From D37C17 sp964551815 (GTDB taxonomy: Bacteria > Fidelibacterota > Marinisomatia > SCGC-AAA003-L08 > D37C17): DNA of 10,422 bases. Positions within the stretch are counted from its first letter, which is position 1, and each line of letters starts with the position of its first letter. The notes beneath the pieces are model-generated. The model saw only the letters and a program-made list of their open reading frames with translations, had not been told where the DNA came from and did not search any database. Location: the NCBI GenBank assembly GCA_964551815.1, contig CAZKEL010000067.1, positions 1-10,422 of the forward strand. Direction: 5' to 3'. Below, in pieces: positions 1-6,979 of this stretch. A program made the translations under genes and the position numbers.

Positions 1-1
1 A

Positions 2-289
2 TCAGCGTACCACAGCAAATTTATCTACCATCTTCTCACCATTGGGTGTCTCTACGGTATAAAGGTATAGACCGGGAGCAATTTCCTGATTGTTGTAGGA
101 TCTCAGATCCCAAATTTCATTTCCATCAGTCGCATTGTCGTGTTTTAATTCCTGAACTTTCTCCCCTGTTACCGTAAAAATAGTAATGGTACATTTTTCA
201 GGAAGCCTGGTAAATCGAATAGACTTTTTATAGTTGGTTTCATTAAAATCAGACTGCACAATATAAGGATTTGGAACCACTTTTACATT
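2..289 (-). other. C-terminal T9SS type A sorting domain (VVPNPY type)
   Basis: This encodes residues about 1062-1156 of the secreted protein. Visible landmarks in order are the VVPNPY entry motif, the strand around TITIFTVTGEKV, WDLRSYNN, the GLYLYTVE strand and the terminal KFAVVR. This is the Ig-like beta-sandwich that guides cargo through the PorU/PorV attachment machinery in FCB bacteria. It ends exactly at the stop codon, as a sorting signal should. Confidence 0.85.
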
Positions 290-3200
290 AGTGAGATATT
301 CTTCCGGAGTATATCCTGGAATGATGGTAGTGAAGTTTTTATCCTGAATTGTGGTACCCCTTGGCGATTCAAGCGTCTGAAATGAATTTTCAAGTCCCCA
401 ATTCTCAGGATCGGGAATAGAGATAATTGAGGGCACCTGCCCTATCACATTTCCATTGGCATCAAGCGTATCTACATAGGTGGTTACCCGGGGCATTACC
501 CCAATATCATAGGCTACCAGAGAATAGGTATATTTAATTCCGTCAAAAACATTTTCATCAACAAATTTGTATCTGTAGGTTTTAGTATCGCCTGAATGTA
601 GAGGTTCACCATCCACAAAACATTGGGGTGAGTTGTCCACTGACAGTGAATCTGCAAAGTCTTTATGAGAAATACCACAACAATTTTTATACTCGTCACA
701 TACCAGAGAACTGTCTGCGTTACAGGCAGCAATAATTCCGGAAACATCTCCGGGTCCTTCAACACATCCTGCTGTTTCATCCCAACTACACTGAGGAGCA
801 TTCCCGCAAGCTGATTGATCTAAACCGCTGCAGACCCAACATTTTGAATCAAGGAGGAGATTATCCAGCCCGGTATCGGTGCCCAGGCTGAACCAGGGTG
901 CTAAGGGATCCTGACCTGAAACACTGGCTCCTCTGGTGGTATCTGAAGTCACATTAAAAAGAGAGTCTGCTTCTTTAGACAAATCAAATTGCACATAAGG
1001 CTGCCAGCCTACAGACACATTTTCAATTACAATTTCATCTTCAGGCAGTCCCCAGGTTTCCCCACCGTCTTTACTTTTATAAATTTTATAACCTTCAAAA
1101 TCCGTATATCCGGTAATAACATCTTTGGAGGATTCTGATAAATCATCCCAATACAGTTCAACCTTATTATGTTTAGACAAAGCCATGAGCTCAGGGGTCA
1201 ATGGTGCCGTATAACCCTGATAATGAGAGTTATACATGATTTGTGCAAATTTTGCATTCTGTTTCAAATCTTCAATATTCTGACCATAGATAATGGAGAA
1301 GGAAAATGAGACGGTTTCTCCTACTTCCAAATCAAAGGGTCCTGTACTCATTTCCAGTACACAGTCTAATCCTTCCTCTCCTTCTCTAAAGAATACCGTC
1401 TGTTCAAGTCCGTCCAGAGAATCAAAATGAGGGTTTAACTCTGAATCCAGGTCAGCCTCCGGGTCAGCAGTATGGAAAAAGGCTGTTTTTTCAAAATCTG
1501 ATAAATTAGTATTATCTCCTGCAATAACTTTATACTGAATAAGCTCCTTATTCCTTGCCTGCGCTCTTCCGGGAGCACCAGCACAACAGTTTGAATTAGA
1601 TTCTCTGGAGACTACCCCGGGCCGATTATACCAATCAAACCAATGCCAATCCGTCATTTTCAGCCGCTCACCAGGGAAGATATCATTAAAGCCATCCTGA
1701 TCCAAATCAACAGGGTCTGTAGCATAGGGGGAGTCTAATAACTGTACAGCCACCACCCCAAAATCGGGACCTTTATTTTCGCCATCTCTCATGCTGTATC
1801 CTGTGGCGGCGTTAGACTCACCGTCCCAGTCTCCGATAATGGCCATACTGATTCTCAGTTGATTCCCCTGAATTTCAGGACAACCATCAGGATATTCATC
1901 TTTTGAAATCAAACAATCAATATAGCGCATAAAATCATCAGAGTTTGTATGCACATTGAAGTTCCCTGCAGCATCCGTTGAAAGTACATCCGCATCCATA
2001 TAAAACCCTAAATACAGGTCTTTATAGTCAAATCCCTTCCCCCGGTTCAGCTTAGTTCCGTCAGGCATGATAAGCCCTTCTTCACAGACCACATTTCCCT
2101 GGGAATCAATTACAGGAAAGGCAGTTCCGTTCTTATCTTTTTTATAGGCACAAAAGTCACCACTTTCATTACGGATATTCACGGTTACAAACATGACATC
2201 CTCTGCGTAGGAAATTCCATAAGAATGTGCCATGGACATAACCTTAAGTCCCATAGGATAACCAGTTGCTTCATATTCGTTATCAACAACCCGATTCCCT
2301 AAATGTGCCCAGCGGTCATCAAATTCCATATACACATCCATATCTGATATATGCCTGCCCGGTAAGGGCTTCCAGCAATCATCATCAAGGCGGTCTTTCT
2401 GGCAATCTGTAATTCCCTTTTCTGCCCATACACCGGGATTTTCACCATAATACTCATCTGCCCAGCCTCCGGGCCAGAATTTTTCAAACTCGCCTGTTTC
2501 TACATTATAGCGTTCAGGCCAGGTAGCTGTTAAAGCACTGTGGGCCAGCAAGGCATCCGGATCTGCATTATCAGTAAATTGTGTTGAGCCAAACATCTCA
2601 CCGGCAGTTCTAACCAGGTTATGGGTGTTGAACCGGGACTTTGTTGACGCCTGCCAGTCTGTGAGCCTTGCCCCGTTATCCCGGGTGAACCATGATTCAG
2701 CAAAGGTCGCCCCATAATATTCGTAATTATCGTCCTCAGTCCATTCTTCCAGATCTTCACCATAATCGTATTTGTCAAATTCGTCTGTGCGTTCTTTCAA
2801 TCCAGGACGTATAGACCAAGGATAGGCTAACCCGATTAGTGACTCAGGATAGTTAGGGTCAAGACTTATATCACGAATATATAAAATAAGTTTTTCCTCT
2901 ACCCTGTCTAAAATCCATTGAAGTTCACCATCGAGATCAATCTCATCAATGGCTGATCTGCGGGTTCCAATATCACCTCTGTCATCAATAGTGTTATATA
3001 CTACCGTAAGAAAATTACCGGTAAATTCACCGGAGTCCGAAATTTCAACGTCTTCCATCCAGGCATTAAAGGCATCCTTAGAGGTCCATAAATCAACGGT
3101 TTCAGTACCAATTTGTACCGTCTCCTTGACCCATGATTTGTAAGAAACGGAGGACCATTTCGAAGAATATACATGACCGGGTACCCCTGCTACAAACCCA

Positions 3201-3472
3201 ACATGAGGTAGATAAGCAAAATTATTCCACAACCCGGCAGGGTGAAAATCCCAACTGATGAAATTTCCATAGTTTGAGACAGCATTGTTGATTTTCCCTT
3301 TCAAGAGATATCCCTTTGCCCGGTCTAATTGGGGGTTATCAGGATACCCATAGTCCCCGATTCTTCCCAAACTGCGGCCCTTAAACTTTCCGGCAGTATT
3401 CTCAGCTTCCGGAGTTTCAGCAGCAAGCAAAAGAGCAACCTGAAAAATCAGGATATTAAAAACCATCTTCAT
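2..3472 (-). CDS. Large secreted T9SS cargo protein with type A sorting domain, third gene of the lipoprotein/TonB-receptor operon
   Basis: The 1156-residue product is complete. It starts with a short signal peptide (K2, hydrophobic core about residues 4-17, likely cleaved near A17-A18). Residues about 30-750 match no family I recognise; they are aromatic and acidic, and contain one calcium-loop-like motif, DLDQDGFND (589-597). Residues about 755-995 look like a fibronectin type III-like fold (YKIYKSKDGG near 795-804, YTYSLVAYD at 981-989), interrupted by a Cys-rich insert at 878-951. Residues about 1062-1156 form a type A T9SS sorting domain: VVPNPY at 1065-1070, then TITIFTVTGEKV, the WDLRS motif, APGLYLYTV and KFAVVR at the end. 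By family knowledge such proteins cross the outer membrane by T9SS and become surface-attached or released. The start lies 3 bases after the receptor stop, so the two are probably co-translated; the nearest AAGGA is 17 bases upstream, too far for a normal ribosome site. No catalytic motif is visible. A substrate-binding or structural partner of the receptor is inferred, not shown. Confidence 0.85.
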   Translation of the reverse strand: MKMVFNILIFQVALLLAAETPEAENTAGKFKGRSLGRIGDYGYPDNPQLDRAKGYLLKGKINNAVSNYGNFISWDFHPAGLWNNFAYLPHVGFVAGVPGHVYSSKWSSVSYKSWVKETVQIGTETVDLWTSKDAFNAWMEDVEISDSGEFTGNFLTVVYNTIDDRGDIGTRRSAIDEIDLDGELQWILDRVEEKLILYIRDISLDPNYPESLIGLAYPWSIRPGLKERTDEFDKYDYGEDLEEWTEDDNYEYYGATFAESWFTRDNGARLTDWQASTKSRFNTHNLVRTAGEMFGSTQFTDNADPDALLAHSALTATWPERYNVETGEFEKFWPGGWADEYYGENPGVWAEKGITDCQKDRLDDDCWKPLPGRHISDMDVYMEFDDRWAHLGNRVVDNEYEATGYPMGLKVMSMAHSYGISYAEDVMFVTVNIRNESGDFCAYKKDKNGTAFPVIDSQGNVVCEEGLIMPDGTKLNRGKGFDYKDLYLGFYMDADVLSTDAAGNFNVHTNSDDFMRYIDCLISKDEYPDGCPEIQGNQLRISMAIIGDWDGESNAATGYSMRDGENKGPDFGVVAVQLLDSPYATDPVDLDQDGFNDIFPGERLKMTDWHWFDWYNRPGVVSRESNSNCCAGAPGRAQARNKELIQYKVIAGDNTNLSDFEKTAFFHTADPEADLDSELNPHFDSLDGLEQTVFFREGEEGLDCVLEMSTGPFDLEVGETVSFSFSIIYGQNIEDLKQNAKFAQIMYNSHYQGYTAPLTPELMALSKHNKVELYWDDLSESSKDVITGYTDFEGYKIYKSKDGGETWGLPEDEIVIENVSVGWQPYVQFDLSKEADSLFNVTSDTTRGASVSGQDPLAPWFSLGTDTGLDNLLLDSKCWVCSGLDQSACGNAPQCSWDETAGCVEGPGDVSGIIAACNADSSLVCDEYKNCCGISHKDFADSLSVDNSPQCFVDGEPLHSGDTKTYRYKFVDENVFDGIKYTYSLVAYDIGVMPRVTTYVDTLDANGNVIGQVPSIISIPDPENWGLENSFQTLESPRGTTIQDKNFTTIIPGYTPEEYLTNVKVVPNPYIVQSDFNETNYKKSIRFTRLPEKCTITIFTVTGEKVQELKHDNATDGNEIWDLRSYNNQEIAPGLYLYTVETPNGEKMVDKFAVVR
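620..841 (-). other. Cysteine-rich insert inside a fibronectin III-like domain
   Basis: Residues 878-951 of the secreted protein contain eleven cysteines (878, 881, 889, 895, 903, 917, 925, 931, 932, 951 and neighbours spaced as in a small disulfide module; ten are certain from the reading given here). The first part, with C-x2-C, then ACGNAPQCSWDETAGC, resembles the plexin-semaphorin-integrin (PSI) pattern of C...CG...C.W...C. The insert sits between strand-like stretches of the surrounding FnIII-like domain. The PSI resemblance is by eye only. Confidence 0.5.
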
Positions 3473-3475
3473 AAT

Positions 3476-6400
3476 TTATTTATAGTCTATCCTTATGAAA
3501 AAGTTGAATTCCCTGGGACTGCTGTAATGCCAGGGGATATCATAATAAGAATTTGAAATTGTCTTTCCTTCTTCGGGCAGACCTATGTTTTTAGTGTAGT
3601 AATCTGACCGCTCTTCAGGATGACCAGTTTCAGGAAAAACATCAAGCACATTTCGATAATTTGTCAAATTAAATACATTAAGCCCCAGCGCTAATTTCAT
3701 ATCAGCAAGAGTAATATACTTAGAGAAGGAAATATTAATCTGTTGGTAGGAATCAGTTCTTTTCGAATATTTATTCAGCAAGTCTTCGTAGGGCTCTCCA
3801 TCGCCCTTTTTCAACATACCGGTATAGGGTATCCCTGACTGATAAAACCCGGTGAGAGAGGCATTTATTCCAAAGGGTAAAAAAGTGTAAAGCTGAACGG
3901 TGAGGTCATGAGGCCGGTCAAAAGGCATAGTAAATTCTTGTGTGGGAGCATCTACAAACTGATTACCAAATGCAGCCTGATCATATTCTCCATTTGCTTT
4001 TGCTTTGGAGTAAGTATATTGAATTGTGGTATTTATTAATTGACCACGATTTTCTAAAGTAAGATCAATACCCTTTGCAGTTCCATAGTCACCATTAGTG
4101 GCAACAGAATATTCCCCCAACATTGAACGATAAGTTTTTGATGAAGTAAGCTGATCCATATCTTTCACCCAACCTGCTACTGAATACGCCCAGTTTCTGC
4201 CAACTTGTACGTTAAAACCAAATTCATAAGACTGAGTTCTGGAAGCTGTCATGGTTGCATTACCGATATATCCGGCAGACTCTTCAATGACTTCCTGGGG
4301 ATCTTCCTGCCTATTGGTATTTAAGTAGATATTTTCATAAACCGGAGTTTGATAATAGATACCATAGTTAAATGTAAAGGTAGATTGGTCGGTAATAACA
4401 TGGCTCACACCAATTCTGGGACTGAATTTATACTGCCACTCTGAATCTCTGAAAAATACTCTGCCTCCAATAGCCCCGAAATCATCAGTAGTTTTTTCGT
4501 TATGATTCCAGATTCCGTCATTTTCTCCAATATCCGGGTCATGAGCATAGTCACCATCAATATCTGAGGCTGAATTATTATGGCCTGCACAATAACCGTC
4601 CAGCCCGCAATCCTCCCAGAACCAAGGCTTTGTGGGAGAAAAATTATTATCGGGGTCAGACCAAATTTTTGAATTATAATTCACAGCATCTACACGCACC
4701 CCTGCATTTATAACCATCCAGGGCACTTCAAATGTATTCTGGAAATAACCAGCTACTTCCATAGGTTCCACAAAGTCATCCCATTTTCCGTTCCCGTTAA
4801 AGTCGTCGAAAACTTCACCTGCATCCCACTGTCCATTTCCTTCACCGGGGTCAGGCTCACCGTCTTCTGAATTCTGCCATTCCACTCCATCAGCGCCAAA
4901 ATCATCCCATTGTTCCGCAAATCGTTGACGCAAAGCACCTACATCATCCCATGGATTGGTAACCTGATAAAAATTAAGTTTATGTGATTTTAAATCAATG
5001 CCAACCCTTGCACGCCATTTATCCGTTAATTGGGAGGTGAGATCAAAACGCATTTCATTGGTAAGGGCATTTGATTTCTGATACAGTCTGTCATGACCAC
5101 CAAATGCACGGTTTTCCTGCCATTCATAAACCCCCGATGGCAAAAAGTATAATGAATCAGAATTATAGGCCAACCAAGTAAAATATGTCCCTGCATTGGG
5201 GCCATAGGCTATATAAGGGTCCTGATTTACAAAATTCCAAAAAGACTCCGTATCAAGAAAATCTTCAAAATCAACATACATTTCCGGAGTCAACCAGTAG
5301 CTTCCATCTCTATATTCCGCTTCTTCAACTAAAGTTGGACCTGTCCATACTCCGTTATTATCAAAATCGTTTTCAAGTTTAAATTCATCCACCCCTTCAT
5401 CAAATACCCCATTACGGTTTATATCGTTAAAAGGTTCTGCCACATCCCAATTATAATTACCAGGCACTATATCGTTTAAGCCATCATTATTATTATCTAC
5501 AAAGTACCATCCGCTGGTCCATTCTTCCGGTCCGTTACCATCTTTTCGGGTATAAAAAACAGAGTCGCCAAAACTTGAATAGGGGACAACATAAGGATTA
5601 TAGGGGTCAGAAATTTGTTTATTCCCCTCCCCATTGGTTCGCTCTCCTGCACCATGACTCCACTCAAACCAGTCTGGATATCCATCTGCATCACTGTCTA
5701 ATAGCCGCACCCCAAGGAAGGCTTCCTGCTCAAACTGAGAAAATCGCAGCGAATAGAATGTTTTAGATGAAACGGAGTGATTTATTTCTGTAGCAATTCT
5801 TCTGGTATCCCTGAAAAGTTCATTTTGCCCTTCATCCCAATATAAAAATGTTGGGGAGAATCCTTTTCGATGAGCAGCTACATTCCAATAGGATAAATTA
5901 AAGCGCAGCTTACTGGTGAATTTATAGGTGAGCTTACCGAATACATCCCAGGTATTATCAACACCAAATCCACGGAAGGTGGCAACAGAGTCCCAGGGCT
6001 GCACTGCATTTAATTTATTGTTCACTCCACCCCTGTCATTCACATCATAAATTTTATCATCAAATTTCAGAACGCGGTAATTATCATAATTGGTAAATTG
6101 ACCGGAAACCCAATATCTCAGTTTGGACAGAAGCGGCATGGTTCCGCCGAATCCAAGATTATAGTCGTTATACCCCCGCAGTTCATCATAGCGGTTCCCC
6201 ATTGCAGCACCAACGAGACTGGTCTCATATTTAAACTTATAGGCAAACTCTTCACCACCGCTGGCAGTATGATAATTTGAAACCGCAGACATAGCATCCC
6301 CATATTCCGCATTAAATCCTCCGGGCTGCCAGTCAAATTCTTTTACCGCAAATAAATTTAATCTTGTACCATTTCCTATTCCACCATAAATGGGATTTCG

Positions 6401-6979
6401 AATATACATGCCATCAATAAGATAGGCTATTTCCCCTGAACGACCGCCACGTACATGTACCTCTTCCAGACCCTTTTCTTCATGATCAGGAATTCCACCA
6501 CGCATTCCACCCTCTACCTTTACCACACCGGATTGAAGAGAATATAATTCTGATACATCCCTGATGGGCAATGCTTCAATAGCTTCTTCCCCAATGGTGA
6601 TTTTCTTTGCAGTCGAACCTTTTTCCACCAGAGCTTTCTCACCGCTCACATAAATCACATCACCCTCTAAGGCTTCCACTTCAAGGGTAATATTCAGCCA
6701 AACTGTATTATCCATGATTACTTCTACATCACCATACACCTTGGTGGCATAACTAATCATAGTAGCAGTAACATCATAGGTTCCAACCGGTACATTTAAG
6801 AGAATATAATTACCATCCGGGTCAGCAACGGCACCAATTCCCAACTCTTCAATATATATCTGTGCACCTACTAAATTTTCTCCCTCCATATTGGAGACAT
6901 TACCCCGAATCGTTCCTTCTGTACCAGATCTGACTATTGAAAGAGAAATTATAATTAAAAGAATGAATTTAATTTTCAT
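3476..6979 (-). CDS. TonB-dependent outer-membrane receptor with N-terminal carboxypeptidase-regulatory-like domain
   Basis: The 1167-residue product has a signal peptide (MKIKF, then a hydrophobic stretch to about residue 16). Residues about 22-100 form a carboxypeptidase-regulatory-like beta-sandwich (GTIRGNVSN, DPDGNYILLNVPVGTYDV). A possible TonB-box-like strand follows at 107-113 (DVIYVSG). The plug spans about 125-240, with the hallmark VHVRGGRSGEIAYLIDGMYI (175-194) and PGGFNAEYGDAMSAV (219-233). The beta-barrel runs from about 245 to the C-terminal strand NFFIRIDYK. The family imports large or scarce substrates across the outer membrane using TonB-ExbBD energy. At 1167 residues it is larger than classical siderophore receptors and in the SusC size range, partly because of long acidic insertions at about 428-560, 691-738 and 770-835 that carry calcium-loop-like motifs. 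It starts inside the end of the lipoprotein gene (11-base overlap, different frame), with GAGG seven bases before the ATG. The substrate cannot be told from sequence. Confidence 0.92.
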   Translation of the reverse strand: MKIKFILLIIISLSIVRSGTEGTIRGNVSNMEGENLVGAQIYIEELGIGAVADPDGNYILLNVPVGTYDVTATMISYATKVYGDVEVIMDNTVWLNITLEVEALEGDVIYVSGEKALVEKGSTAKKITIGEEAIEALPIRDVSELYSLQSGVVKVEGGMRGGIPDHEEKGLEEVHVRGGRSGEIAYLIDGMYIRNPIYGGIGNGTRLNLFAVKEFDWQPGGFNAEYGDAMSAVSNYHTASGGEEFAYKFKYETSLVGAAMGNRYDELRGYNDYNLGFGGTMPLLSKLRYWVSGQFTNYDNYRVLKFDDKIYDVNDRGGVNNKLNAVQPWDSVATFRGFGVDNTWDVFGKLTYKFTSKLRFNLSYWNVAAHRKGFSPTFLYWDEGQNELFRDTRRIATEINHSVSSKTFYSLRFSQFEQEAFLGVRLLDSDADGYPDWFEWSHGAGERTNGEGNKQISDPYNPYVVPYSSFGDSVFYTRKDGNGPEEWTSGWYFVDNNNDGLNDIVPGNYNWDVAEPFNDINRNGVFDEGVDEFKLENDFDNNGVWTGPTLVEEAEYRDGSYWLTPEMYVDFEDFLDTESFWNFVNQDPYIAYGPNAGTYFTWLAYNSDSLYFLPSGVYEWQENRAFGGHDRLYQKSNALTNEMRFDLTSQLTDKWRARVGIDLKSHKLNFYQVTNPWDDVGALRQRFAEQWDDFGADGVEWQNSEDGEPDPGEGNGQWDAGEVFDDFNGNGKWDDFVEPMEVAGYFQNTFEVPWMVINAGVRVDAVNYNSKIWSDPDNNFSPTKPWFWEDCGLDGYCAGHNNSASDIDGDYAHDPDIGENDGIWNHNEKTTDDFGAIGGRVFFRDSEWQYKFSPRIGVSHVITDQSTFTFNYGIYYQTPVYENIYLNTNRQEDPQEVIEESAGYIGNATMTASRTQSYEFGFNVQVGRNWAYSVAGWVKDMDQLTSSKTYRSMLGEYSVATNGDYGTAKGIDLTLENRGQLINTTIQYTYSKAKANGEYDQAAFGNQFVDAPTQEFTMPFDRPHDLTVQLYTFLPFGINASLTGFYQSGIPYTGMLKKGDGEPYEDLLNKYSKRTDSYQQINISFSKYITLADMKLALGLNVFNLTNYRNVLDVFPETGHPEERSDYYTKNIGLPEEGKTISNSYYDIPWHYSSPREFNFFIRIDYK
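4496..4909 (-). other. Acidic calcium-loop insertions in the receptor barrel (second and third)
   Basis: Residues 691-828 of the receptor. The first loop has GEGNGQWDAGE (712-722) followed by DFNGNGKWDDF (726-736). After a barrel strand hairpin (about 740-766), a second loop has DCGLDGYC (790-797), DIDGD (806-810) and NDGIWNHNE (820-828). The same DCGxDGxC followed by GIW-x3-E layout occurs in the lipoprotein encoded upstream. Extracellular placement and metal binding are inferred. Confidence 0.65.
5345..5698 (-). other. Acidic calcium-loop insertion in the receptor barrel (first)
   Basis: Residues 428-545 of the receptor. DSDADGYPDWFE (428-439) fits a 12-residue EF-hand loop, with acidic or amide ligands at positions 1, 3, 5 and 9, G at 6 and E at 12. 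Further copies are DNNNDGLND (495-503), DINRNGVFDEG (519-529) and DFDNNGVW (538-545). The position between barrel strands suggests an extracellular loop. Calcium binding is inferred. Confidence 0.65.
6680..6916 (-). other. Carboxypeptidase-regulatory-like domain of the TonB receptor
   Basis: Residues about 22-100 of the receptor. The pattern G.V....GE.L.GA.I.I...G.GAV.D.DGNY.L..VPVGTYDV matches the CarboxypepD_reg-like extension common at the N-terminus of FCB TonB-dependent receptors. It lies in the periplasm ahead of the plug. Confidence 0.85.

Noticed and set aside
2..3472. SusD-like identity for the protein next to the TonB receptor
   Set aside because: It has no lipobox, is about twice the usual SusD length, ends in a T9SS sorting domain, and shows no TPR-like helical pattern.
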